Below are positions 19,976 through 31,199 of a stretch of 41,795 bases of DNA, one piece after another. The stretch is from Acanthaster planci. Taxonomy: Eukaryota > Echinodermata > Asteroidea > Valvatida > Acanthasteridae. Every line of letters starts with the position of its first letter. The first letter of the stretch is position 1. A model generated the notes under the pieces. It searched no databases and was not told the origin of the DNA. It saw only the letters and a program-made list of their open reading frames with translations. A program made the position numbers and the translations under genes. The stretch is taken from NCBI RefSeq assembly GCF_001949145.1, contig NW_019091430.1, positions 534,949 through 576,743 on the forward strand. Direction: 5' to 3'.

Positions 19976-21400
19976 CAGAAGAGGCTTTCACCGCGCTGCG
20001 CAACAACTCTCACCGCACTGTGAAACAAGAGTTATCGCGTAGTGAAATCACTGGTATCGCGCAGTGAAATCACTGGTATCGCGCAGTGAAATCACTGGTA
20101 TCGCGCAGTGAAATCACTGGTATCGCGCAGTGAAATCACTGGTATCGCGCAGTGAAATCACTGGTATCGCGCAGTGAAATCACTGGTATCGCGCAGTGAA
20201 ATAATTCTTATCGCGCTGCACCACCACTCTCACTGCACTGCGTAACGTGGCCTTAACGGAACACTATAGTTACCGGTAGTAGTATTACCACGGCGCGCCG
20301 CGGCGGATGTATTGCGTGGTGTTTTACGTTTTACGCAATTTCTCGGTAACCTGCGATTTATGTCACTGCCATAGTTAAATTGCGTATCCATTTTTCGCTG
20401 CAGGAATTACACATCAAGCACCCACCTATAAAGTTGCGTGTCCCAAACGAGCGAAATGATTGAATAAATTAATGTTTTTTGCGTCATCTGTAGAAGTCTT
20501 GTCCAATTCACGTAAAGGTTATACAGTCAGATCTTTTTTCCGTTAATGTCTGTTTACGTGAGTCGAAAACGTGAATAGGAGGGATTGTTTTTAGAAGGTA
20601 AAGTGGTAAAGGGGTAGGTTAAATTTCAATTTGCCTATTGAAAAAAATCTAAATTGAGTCTAAAATATTCTGACACTACACGAAGTTGTTTTCAGTAAGA
20701 AAGATCCCATTTTAGTGATATTTCACATTAGATATTTTTGAAAAAAAAATTTCAGGAGGAAAGTAGATGGCCACTTTTAGACCAACCTGATAAAATGTTC
20801 AATCTGCTTTTTCGAAAAGTGGAAGAAGATTTTGTTGGAAATGTTCAATAGGCTTTTCTGCTGGTAAAAAATACAGAAAGCATAATATCAATTTTTGAAT
20901 CGTCAGTGTTGGGTACTACAACAAAATCTGATTTTAATGTAGCAGGAAAGCTGGAAAATATCAAAATGCTTTCAATCTGCTTTAGTCTGGTGCTTTTCTG
21001 GTAGCAGAAAAGTAGAAAATACATTTTACAATAACGTTCAAACTGCTTTTCTGTTATTTTGACATTAAAAAAATCAGAACCTCCATATCAAACCTCATGC
21101 ACATCTAGTGCATACGCCTTAATCACGGTTAAAGATACATTGATATTCTTGTCTGGAGCTGCATAGAGCCAGAGAGTCTCATGTACGCAATTTAATTCGC
21201 AATGAATTGAAGTCCATCTTAGCCGAGTTTAATACTACGCCGCTAAGCAACATGGCGCTGTCAAACTACTCTCATCGCGCTGCCACGCCACTCATCGCAC
21301 AGTGAAGTAACTCATATCGCACAGTGAAACAACACTCCCCGCGTGTGAAACAACACCCAACCCGCTGTGCTGCGTTATGTGGCTACTGTGTCTAGGCCGC
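19976..21400. mobile_element. Possible non-autonomous element bounded by related satellite blocks
   Basis: Blocks at 19985-20270 and 21240-21395 share the same gcgcagtga / gcacagtgaaacaac / ctctcaccgcactg motifs in the same orientation. Both finish with a similar end (actgcgtaacgtggcc and gctgcgttatgtggct). Between them lie about 950 bp of noncoding DNA. Direct-orientation subterminal satellites around a coding-free core occur in non-autonomous Helitron-like and some DNA elements, but no termini or target duplications are visible. The mobile status is a guess. Confidence 0.35.
20031..20215. repeat. 22-bp tandem satellite, about eight units
   Basis: The unit tatcgcgcagtgaaatcactgg starts its agtgaaatcactgg part at 20041 and then every 22 bases to 20173. 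A degraded unit follows at 20195, and diverged half-units flank the array. Each unit contains the palindrome cagtga-aa-tcactg, so the array is a row of small hairpins. The seven central copies are nearly identical, pointing to recent expansion. Confidence 0.95.
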
Positions 21401-22969
21401 AGATCTCGGTAAGACCAGTCGACCGAGGCTATGTGGGCATGGTTCCGCGGCATCTAATCCCATAGGATGCGCTTGTTGTCATCGGAGCGTGAAATAAAGG
21501 GCATTTTGCGTGGCAGCGATTCGCGGAAACGTGCCGGTTTATAGACTCTATGCTGTAGATTTCCTGGGATTTCTCTTTTAAATTCTTTGCGAGATTATGA
21601 CATTTCTTATTTTGTCCGTTACGTAAATCCACTCTAGCGAGTGGGGATGGCATATGACGAACAATCGCCTGACAACATATCGAAAAAAAAGGGTCATTTG
21701 GGAGGGAATGGTTACCCTGGCAGCTGTTATTGATGAAACAGACTTACGTCACGTACTACATTGCAATCTTACATGGCTCAATCAAAGCCGTGTATTTATA
21801 CAGTCTTGTACCGTTTGTTTTCCACTTTGACTGTTTTCAAGATCAAATAACCTCAAATTAGGCACTTTCTGCTTCTGCAAAAACGATGAGGGATAATCAA
21901 ATGATCACACTCCCAAAAACCGAGAAGGGGGGAGTATACTCCCTCCCCCTCCCTTGGAACTTAAGTCCGTGTGTAATGTAGTTCAGGTTTACAACCTGTG
22001 GCATTTAGGTTGGCAATGCTACTTAGTATCGGACGTTTGCACCGTTTGAACGTTTTGGTTAAGATTGTTTTTAACACTAACTCAACAACACTGTGATCTT
22101 TTGTTGCAGTTCCAATCCCCAGTCCATGATTCATGGACACGGGGGGGTCAAATTCACATCTTCATCGAAATATGCGGTATGGGCTGCCACCATTCCGCAA
22201 AAGAAAACGTGTCTTTTGAACATGCAGCACAAAGAATCAAGAAATCATGACGTCTGAAAAATATAGTTGCTTCCATAAACGGACAGACATACATGAAAAG
22301 TCAACCCTATATCGGTGTTACTTTGCAATAAAGCAAATGCGATAATACCACCTTAATCTCCTTTTAATGAAATTAAATATGCAACAGCCATCATTTCCAG
22401 CCATTTGCAGTGAGAATCATTAAAAGGATGTGAAAAAAGGCATAAATGTGGTTATTCTTTGAATCGTTAGCGGGGCAAATACACCTCAGTCGCTAAGAGA
22501 GCATGTGAGTGGCGCCATATAAGGTTCAAGGTGACACCTTTTGGAAACGAGCCCTGACAAGTGAAGCAAGAAGCGGTGCACTGTTCAATTATTCAGCCCA
22601 CGCCGACGGCTTCTTAAACTCCCACAGAGGCTCTGAATAGGGAAAGTCTGGAGTGCATCGAGTTGTTAAACCGCGACCACTGCATGTTAAGGTTTCACTC
22701 TTAACTTTAACCCTAGGCCGCCTTACGATGTGAAATTCTAAAATAACTCCGCCCCTCTCTGAGGTTGCAATGATTTTGTTCGCGTAAATATGTGTCGGGA
22801 AATGGGGGAATGGGGGATGACTTGCCGGCCATGGAAACTTGAAGAGCGGGGGGGGGGGCTGACATCATATGATATTGGGAGGCATTTTCCATGATACAGA
22901 TGCACATAATTCTGTCATGCGTATTACATTCCTGCAGAACCCTACATCAAAACAGCGTATTTATGGCTT
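21401..22969. other. Noncoding stretch
   Basis: No gene recognised. It includes a poly-G run of about 11 bases near 22848-22858 and several short purine-rich tracts. Confidence 0.55.
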
Positions 22970-22971
22970 TT

Positions 22972-23410
22972 AAAGGGTAACAGAAATTGGAAACATTAAT
23001 TTTAGTTCTCGTGGAGTATTTCAAAATAGCAATAAATACGTAACCATTTCAAAAAATCATAAATTCAGTGTTTACCCCATTAATCGTCACCCCAAAATAA
23101 ATAAAAAGATCCTGCGTTTCCCCGCCCACAAAAAATCCTCTTTTGGCCGTTCGCGTTCCCAAGCTGATTTGATGACGTCATCGGCAGAACGCCTACATGA
23201 ACAGTGTGCACGTACATTGCATGATTGCACACAGTACATGCAGTATCGCACGTTTGCAATAGACCATGGTCTTAATTTCTACCTTGAACCGAGACAGTGT
23301 TAATGGGGTAAACATTGAATTTATGATGTTTTTTAAATGGCTACGTATTTAATGTTGTTTTTTAAAATACTTCACGTGAACTAAATGTTTTCGATTTCTC
23401 TTAATCTTTA
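22972..23410. repeat. Foldback/MITE-like element, arms about 110 bp, with central CRE-like palindrome
   Basis: The left arm 22972-23083 and right arm 23300-23410 are inverted copies with about one mismatch per eight bases; for instance gtttaccccattaa at 23070-23083 is matched by ttaatggggtaaac at 23300-23313. The spacer of 216 bases is not coding. It contains the perfect 12-base palindrome gatgacgtcatc (23171-23182), which includes a cAMP-response-element core TGACGTCA. Confidence 0.88.
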
Positions 23411-25384
23411 CACATACACAGGTTTCCTGTTTAAGTGCTGTTGAGTACATCATTTTACACTGAAACTTAACTTGCTCCGCCTTATTTTTTTCTCACAAAG
23501 GGGGGGGGGGTGTAACGATTCGATAGTCCCATCCTCCCAGTCAGAAATTGAGGAATGTACCCTTTCCCATCCCCAGGATTTATGCCCATGCCCAAAATAC
23601 AGAAAAAAATAGCAAAACAAAAATGAAAAATTACGTTATTTAAAACACAAAGGTGCGATTTCAAGAATTCCGGTGACATATTTCTATCACATGGTCCTTC
23701 TAACAAATTTTAAAGTTGAAAGAACAGAAGAAACAGAATTGTCTGGGTTAAAAGTCGTAGAAAAATGAACAGAATAGTAGGCAAAACCAAACACAAAACA
23801 GCCGTTGAAACAATCCAAATTCTATAACAGCGAGAAAGTGGGCATGGCTATGGAGAGCTCATTTGATCCAATATAACTACAGTGTAATTCAATAATTTCA
23901 AGATTAACAGGCTGTTGAATACATCAAAAGCTGTCTTCCAGAAGTCAAAAGTGGAAAGGTTCCAGCGATGCATCAGGTGCAACTATGGAAAAAGGGGTCC
24001 GGTTGGTGCTGGTTCCTATATAGCTGTGTCGACATGCAACAGTGTTATTTCACAGTATCGACAAACATCGCAGAATGTCCCCATGGGGGACTGATGACAC
24101 GTCTTAGTTTAACTTCCAGTCTGCCATTCGTTTTAGACGGAGCGACTCTCCTCGGGAAGGCAATCCGTTTCACTTTGAGTAGCAACAGTCCGTGAGCCTA
24201 AAAATTCGTAAGATAAAAATAGAGCATTCAGTGCCGGATATACACAGGTTTTCACATCGTAGGGATTGAAATCGCTGGTATATTCAACATGAGTAGAATT
24301 GGGTCACAATTAATTATCTTTTGGGCATATTTGGCCTAAAATAGATGACTACATTTGGGTTGTTTGGTACGGATATAGGCAATTTCACATTCCCCTACCC
24401 CCACAGGAAAAAAGTCACGTTGGGTTCAAGGCCCCAACGTTCCTTTCAGAGAATTTCTCTAACTAAATTTTCTCCATACCGGAGTCTTGGCCAAGACACT
24501 AGGGAACATCCCGTTCTTATTGTTCCTTTTTGTAGGTGTCTTAGCATGATTCCTTTTCTTAGTCCCTTTTCTCCCTTTGAAGTGCACTCGCTGGAAGGAA
24601 AAAAGTCACCATCATTTTGGAATGCTTTTGAAAAGATTAGGCCTACATAGCAATCAACCTCTCCACTCGCTTTGTAAGCTCGTTAAAATTATTACAATGC
24701 GCGGCCCCTTCAGAGGACCCTGTAATTACCCAATAAGCCCACTTTAGGTATCAGTGTAATACATGTAATAAGACCTATGGGCTACTGCTCGTTAATGACG
24801 GCGCCCGACGATGTTTTCACTCAGGTGTAATGTGTCATCACCATTATTACATGTAGTTATCGTGATTTGTTTTTCTTTTAAAAATGAAAACCTCCAAATC
24901 TCCTAGGATAAAGAACAAAATGTTTAAAATCAACTACACGAACTGCAAAAACAAAAGAACCCTCATCCTTGTAAGTTGTAGTGTACTGTAGCCCATGCAA
25001 ATGAATAATTTCGTCAGCTTGACGGCTAACAGATCAAACTGAAGATATTGCCCAACTGCACTGATACATGCGCTTCAATCTACACCGTACTGTAAACTCA
25101 GCTAAAAGATTACACTGAAACACACTTTGTATGCCCATGGAGGGATGCTTTCTGTTCCTTCCTCTGTGGTATGAGCACAGAACATGTTTGGATGCTGTTA
25201 CTAGACGGCAGTGATGAATCTATTGCATTGACGAAACGTTGTCCATAGTTGCACATGTACATACAGAAAAGCTGCCCGCACCGTAATCTAGGAATTTCGA
25301 ATGAGCTGTTCACAAAATTTATTGGAGTACTGTGCACTTGCACACGCATGTACGCTTATGCAGATTCTATGGCAATATATGGGC
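23411..25384. other. Noncoding stretch
   Basis: No recognisable gene. A G-run of about 12 bases lies near 23501-23512. A short inverted pair of attacatgta-type strings flanks 24760-24860. ORFs up to 101 codons show no domain signature. Confidence 0.55.
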
Positions 25385-25490
25385 TCTTAATTGGCTCGAG
25401 ACTCAAACTTGAGGAAGTGACTCCAGACTTGGACTAGGGGCAAGTGATTCGGGGCTCGGACTCCACTCTTGTGACTTGACGAGAACACTG
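25385..25490. repeat. GACTC/GAGTC-rich repeat, short copy
   Basis: A cluster of gagactcaaacttgagg, gactccagacttggact and gctcggactcc strings matches the composition and motif of the elements at 7165 and 30770. It appears to be a diverged partial copy of the same dispersed family. Confidence 0.6.
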
Positions 25491-27639
25491 TCCCAACAGT
25501 CCCGTGTATGAACATATAAACGGATGAAACTAAGACTAGCTCAGCCAAGTCACCTTTACCTTTTCACTATAAAATAATTGCATAGCCAAAACAGGCATGA
25601 CGGGGAAAAAAAAGTGAGCGTCCAATCTGAACGTATACATGTGGGCAAAAAAATTCAGTGTCATTTTCTCTCAGATTATCTGGGATTTTTAGCAGGTGTT
25701 TTATGGTCAGAAAGTAGGTATTTGGCGGAAAAATACAGACGTTTAAAAACTGCTTATGCATCCTGAGCGCACGGGGTCAAAGAAAATTATTGTGGCTTGA
25801 TGATATTAATTTCAGAAGTATGAATTTACAGGAAAATGGAAAGGGGAAATTAACAAATGTTGCGTGACATTTCGACCAGTGGACTGCAACAAGGTGATTC
25901 AATAATCTAGCAGCTTCGCTATTTCCCCAGGAATATCTCTCGCAGTATATTAAGAACATTTTGAAAGAAAAAAAATGAATAGGCCACAGTTTCTTTAAAA
26001 ATCTGATTCTAAATTAAAAACCGTACAGGTGGTTTTTAATTACTGTGTCCTGTCAGTGAAAATGTCAGCCTGTTTATTGTTATTCCCTACGCAAACTCAG
26101 GTCCCCGTCTGTCTCTTGCTCTTACAAACAATTCCAAGAAGCTCGGCTTGTAAACACTGCTTGTATCCGAGCAGGCCTAATTTAATACTGAACGCTATCC
26201 ACGAACACCACGGGTCCGCAGCGATAATTCCGTGCACGTTAAAGTCTTCTGCTGAACAACACGCACATCCCATTTATTTTCTTCTCGTTCTTTGGACTTC
26301 AGTGGCATTTATCGTTTCGTATTCTTGAAACCCTGTCCTTCAACATCCGGCTGCCATGTCTTGTCTCAATCGTGACCTTTTCTTGACGCACTTTACTTTT
26401 CAGGATCAGCACGTGCGTGATTTTACTTGTATTGCATAGGTGAGGATTCCAAAAACTGTACAGAAATAACAAACTAAAGAAAGAAGAATGAAGAATGTCG
26501 TGAGAAAACAAGACAATTAATGACCACAACATTCAAGATATCTTGATTCTGTTCTTTTGCCAATGGTTCCCAACAATTGCTAGTACCACTGAGGCGCCGA
26601 AAACTATAATTCGCAAAATGGCTTTCACTAAGACATTTCCCCGTACCTGAAAAATGTCTCATGTGACAGACAGACAATAGCGATGTAACGCACACTGTCA
26701 AATTTACTCCACAGAACTATCATCAGAACTTTGCCAATAGCACAGACCTTTTGCTGCTGCATGAGCAAATAGTATACACAAGGAACATAAGTGCAATTGC
26801 TTTTTTTGACAAGATATCGATCAGTTTTCCCCAATCTTACCAGCTTATTAAATTCAGGTATTTTCGTAAAAATGGCACAATTTTTGTAGGCCTGCATGTT
26901 GAAATCGATAAAGATCATTCAAAAATATAAAAAACATTACGACCAGGTTTTAATGACTGTATATATTTAGTATCTATAATAAATGACTGACGAGGTACAA
27001 TTATCGAACGAGCAAATGAGTTTTCTGTTTCTTTGCGTTCGATTATCATATAATTGATATGATTCTATATGACGGAGCAGTAAAAAATAGAGGTATCAGA
27101 ATCATAAAACTGGTCAAAATGGAGGAAATTTGAGGAAATAGTCCCCAAAATATCAGGTTCAAGCAACATTTATCTCTTTTAATTAAATCAGTTAAGATTT
27201 TATGAACGGTTGCAAACAAGAAGGCCCTAATTAAAATAGCGTTGGTGACGTGCATTTTGTATTACGGGTGAAAGTTCAGCCTTTTGAACAGATGCTGTTG
27301 TCTTAAAATGAACACGCACGAGTGGGATGTTTTAATCCTCTTCTAGAATCTGCTTGTACACAGGCAATTTCTGGGGAAAAGGAACAAAGTTATCATGTGA
27401 GAAGCATTACTAATAAGGAAGCAATACAATCCGGAAAAAAATGCGTTCTAAGAAGTTTGAATAAGTTCAACATTATTCGGCCTTTTTGCGAAAACGATTA
27501 TTAAATTCTGGCGAAAAATAAAAACTGGGAACAGTTGATGTTTGAAAGGCAAAGCCCAATATTCAAAATTGTTATACAACTCCAGAAAATTTCACAATGG
27601 GGAAAATTCAAACTTGAAACAAAATTGTATTAATCATTG
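25491..27639. other. Noncoding stretch
   Basis: AT-rich, with only short ORFs and no recognised family. A small palindrome atcatat-aattg-atatgat lies around 27045-27065. Confidence 0.55.
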
Positions 27640-28600
27640 TGGGCCGGTTGAATTTGTTGGGGGCAGCACGTCCCCGATTCCAATACTATACAACCAAACC
27701 TGATGAACGCAACTTCTTGGGACAAATTCTGTTCACCTATCCAGCGAATCGCTGGCAAGGACAGCTGCCTTGTAAGCCAGGTCGTATATCTCCTCGTGAG
27801 AATGAATTTTATCCGATAGGAAAGACCTTTAGCTCGTTGGATGACTTCGTTTAGAGCTTTGGATGGGAGTGCCACAAGTCAGTTGTGGTGAAACTGAGGC
27901 GAAGCAACGTTTTGCTCAATTTACGTTGGTCGTGAGGGGAATATGACTTGGGATAGTTACCAAAGTTGGGGGTTCGCCATCTGCTCAGTGTCGAGTGATT
28001 ATGACCGCTCTCCCTGGATAAAAGAGTTCCTCTTGCTATACTTGTGCTGCTAGAGCCTGATGGTGACGGGACCAAAAACAGTTTTGGTCACACATAAGCG
28101 GATAAGCGACACCAGGCAGTGCCTTGCCCATTGCAGCAGTTGCTGACCGGGTGATAAGACAGCCTGTGACAGAGCGAGGACAGAAAACCGTCTGGCGGTC
28201 GATTCCACCTGCTTTGGTTCGATTTATGGATAATCCTGCTGATCTCCACTCTTTGTGGCGATATTCCGGGAAGTTTGCTCAAAGCTCTTTTTTTCAAACT
28301 TTCTCCAGGACCAGCGCTAAAGACCAGTCTGGTATATCCAGCAAGAAATGAGAACGTGGGGTACCCCCCCCCAACACGTCCAATCCCTATACACATTCCA
28401 GACTATTGTTACTTAACACATCCCCCAACATGTCTGAAAGGAATTCCTCAGATTCCTGCGAGACAATGACCAACACAAAGCAGGGGGGGGTTCTCTCCGT
28501 CTCATACCTTGCTGCATTTGCAGTCTGGAGTTCCTTGCAAGAGACTGCGAAACGCTAGTGCCATTCAAAAACCCATCGACTAATGCGATGCTGTTCCTTC
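27640..28600 (-). pseudogene. Possible decayed coding region of unknown type
   Basis: On the - strand several frames stay open for unusually long and read like protein: EEFLSDMLGDVLSNNSL, DIPDWSLALVLEKV, ATAAMGKALPGVAY and EEIYDLAYKAAVLASDSLDR, separated by stops. Two overlapping frames of 102 and 81 codons lie in the same span. The style resembles capsid-like proteins of retroelements, but no defining motif (zinc knuckle, protease or catalytic box) is seen, so I do not name a family. Confidence 0.3.
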
Positions 28601-29582
28601 TGGACCAAATCGCTTAAATGACTGATAAGTGGTAACAGCCGCTGAGGATATTGTGGGTACACTGAAACGGCTGATCTCATTGCAACTGCGCTTACTTAGA
28701 TAAAGTTAAAACATCAAGCCTTTGCCATTCTTTGGTTTCGTGATGTACATCTTAGGGCACGTCTTGTGCTTTCTGACAAAGTTCAAGATCCCCGGTGTGA
28801 TACTGGATCCAGACGGAACCATGCATGCTCACAAATACATTTCTAGTGTACTGAAAGGTGCGTTCCACTAATTATAGTGGATTGGCTAAGAGACTTGTAG
28901 TCTGTTACATTCATTTGTTACTTCTCGACTAGAGACCAGACTTTAGTTTTGGTTATAGGCATAAGGCTATTAGTAAGGGTGTGGCGTTTATTCGTTAAAA
29001 CGGGAAAGGTTAAAAATCCGTTTATAAGTGTTGCCCAAACGTTTAAACGGAATCTGTTTTATTTTGCTTTAATATAAATTTTAAATTATGTAAATTCCCC
29101 GTTAACATCAAATAGCTGTTAAAAAATATCCGAACGCTCAGTATGAAAAGCCTTTACGGAGAGCGATTGACAGCTTCAATGGACACAACATCTCTCTTGA
29201 GTATCACAAAGTATCTATTTTGGTTCAGCGTCAGGTCTCAGGTATTTAAAGATGCCTCTGGTTTGTTGGCTTTTGTGATAATTAATTCGTTGTCCGTTGA
29301 ATGAGCTGATATTTTGCAGCGAGGCATCTCATCGATAACGTTTAATAGGTCTGAAGTTTACGAACACCAGTTGATACGGTCTTTGTAACATGTTGGCAAA
29401 CAGGAGGGACATGTCATGAAAGAGGGCGTTCTTCATGGAGTAACAGTCATCAACCCGCTCCGTTAATAATTACGATAATCACCAAGTTAAATCGCCTGTA
29501 ATCCAGATAATTTCAATCCATCGACCAAAACCTGAAGTGAAGTGCTGCTCGTTCTAGGCCTGGACAACCAACAGCTGCAAAG
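28601..29582. other. Unassigned; downstream part may be LINE 5' untranslated region
   Basis: No gene recognised. Sequence just before 29583 leads directly into the ORF1 start of the following LINE and may be its leader. Confidence 0.4.
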
Positions 29583-30377
29583 ATGCCTCCAAAAAGAGAC
29601 AAAAAGCAATCAGTCTCAGCATCATGTATTCAAATGCCTGATGTGGATACATGTACACAAGTTACCAAGACCCTGGAAAGCTCCCTTTGCAGCTTCGCTG
29701 TGAAATTCACAAAATGAAGAGCAGAATCTAGGGGAAACTTGACACAGTAATCTCCAACCAGCAATCCCTACTCCATTGATGGACGTGATAGAAATCCTGG
29801 TATGCTGAAATCGAGACATCCGTAACATACACATCAGACGTCATCAAAAAAAGTCAGGGTGGAATACAGAAACCAACAATCTCAGCTGGCCAAACTACTA
29901 TCCAATCTCGAAGTTGCCCAAAGAAAAATCAATCGGGTGGAGGACTCGGCCATCGGATTGAAACACTACTCCAGGAGTTACAACCTCCGATTTGGTGGGA
30001 TTGCCCAAATCCCCAATGAGCCTCGAGAATATGAGAAAATCAAGGAAATATTAAAGGAAAAGTGCAGTCATCTGGAGCCTAAAATTGAAAATGCCCACTC
30101 TGGTTCCCCGGTCGAAGGCGAAACCCGCCACATCTTAGCCAAGTCATATATTGCCCAGGGCGTCAAGCAGTAGGCCTACTTCGTGGCAGAGCAGCACTAG
30201 CCAGCATTGGCATCTACATGACTGAAGATCTTCCTGTAGCAGACCGCTCCAAAACGAGAAGCCTTGTGAACAGGCATATGTTTAAGGAAAGAAACCCTCA
30301 TTCCGAAACGGGCAACTACATGTCAACGGGCGAAGGTATACTTCCCAGCCCCCTTACTCTGAGTAACAGCCCGCCAT
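29583..30377 (+). pseudogene. LINE ORF1p, L1-type (coiled coil, RRM, C-terminal domain)
   Basis: The ATG at 29583 gives MPPKRDKKQSVSASCIQMPD and a helical stretch, broken by stops after about 45 codons. The 29859-30170 frame continues with a heptad-like segment (KLLSNLEVAQRKINRVEDSA), then SRSYNLRFGGIAQIPNEP. This fits the start of the RRM of L1-type ORF1 proteins, where a LRI/F-x-GI/P motif is usual. EYEKIKEILKEKCSH and GETRHILAKSY follow. After a frameshift near 30170 the C-terminal domain reads RGRAALASIGIYMTEDLP and ADRSKTRSLVNRHM. Such proteins form trimers that coat LINE RNA. The family is recognised by motif order; the protein is broken. Confidence 0.75.
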
Positions 30378-30606
30378 AGAAATTACTTGGTGTATTCTAC
30401 ATGTATATCCTTTTCTCTATTATTGTACACGGAGCGTGATTGGTGTACTTATTTCATTGTAATTGATCCTTTATTTGTTAGTGTCATTCTGGTTACTGTC
30501 CGGAACTGTTAAATCTTGTCTGTCTGTTAATGACTCTTGTCTGTTGATGGTTCAATTTCCTTGATATTGTTGATTTTGTTCACCAGTATTTTATGTTTAT
30601 TGTTTA
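30378..30606. other. LINE inter-ORF region
   Basis: T-rich noncoding sequence between the end of ORF1 and the PHD-containing start of ORF2. Confidence 0.55.
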
Positions 30607-30775
30607 ATGCCAATTAGATTCCCAAGTAACCCAGTAAGAAACAATCAAAACTCCATCTCTTATGATTCTTGTAAATTCTGGATTCATCTCAATTGTGCGG
30701 GGCTTACCTTTACCGATTACCTTGAATTATGTAACAAAGATGACGTGTGGTATTGTCCTCAATGCAGTGTTGTAT
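30607..30775 (+). pseudogene. PHD-finger start of LINE ORF2
   Basis: The frame reads NPVRNNQNSISYDSCKFWIH, LNCAGLTFTDYLELCNKDD and VWYCPQCS. The Cys/His pattern (C-K-F-W-I-H-x2-C, then W-Y-C-x2-C) is that of a PHD finger of the type found in some CR1/L2-like LINEs. One ligand appears lost (Tyr where D-x-C would be D-Y-D). The reading then runs into the GAGTC-rich repeat, which removes the endonuclease domain. PHD fingers usually bind histone tails, so a role in target choice is possible but unproven. Confidence 0.65.
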
Positions 30776-31060
30776 TCGAGTCACCAATGTCGAGTCCGAG
30801 TCCTTAGTCTCAAGCTTTGAGTCTGAGTCCAAGTCTCGAGTCACAAACGCCGAGGCCGAGTCCGAGTCACAAGTCATGAATCAAGTTGTTCAGCCAATTC
30901 CCCTCAGATTTCAGTTTCGCAGGTTCCTTTCAAAGTTTCAACATGCGGTTTCGAACGCAGCTTCAAAACGGATGGAAGCAGCGAGACCACAGTCTAAGTC
31001 GAATCCAGTCGTTTCGAAACCACGCCCAGCGCAGGTCGGCAACGCATTTTTTATTTACAC
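30770..31060. repeat. GAGTC-rich dispersed repeat inserted in LINE ORF2
   Basis: A dense run of gagtc/gagtcc units (for example cgagtccgagtccttagtct) begins within the PHD frame. It gives way to CpG-richer sequence and continues to about 31060. No LINE endonuclease motif is found between 30770 and 31270, so the repeat replaced or inserted into that domain. Confidence 0.7.
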
Positions 31061-31199
31061 GCGAGCCTGGCCATTTTACTAAAAGGGTTTACATTTGCGA
31101 CTGGTTCTGGAGACTGTTAGGCTGAATATGTACGTCCGTACTCGCGCGTAAAGTAACACATTTTTGTGCGCCCAGCGCATAGTCTGATTACCGCCGCAC

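Noticed and set aside
24345-24650. 101-codon ORF on +
   Set aside because: No domain, AT-rich random composition, no splice or start support.
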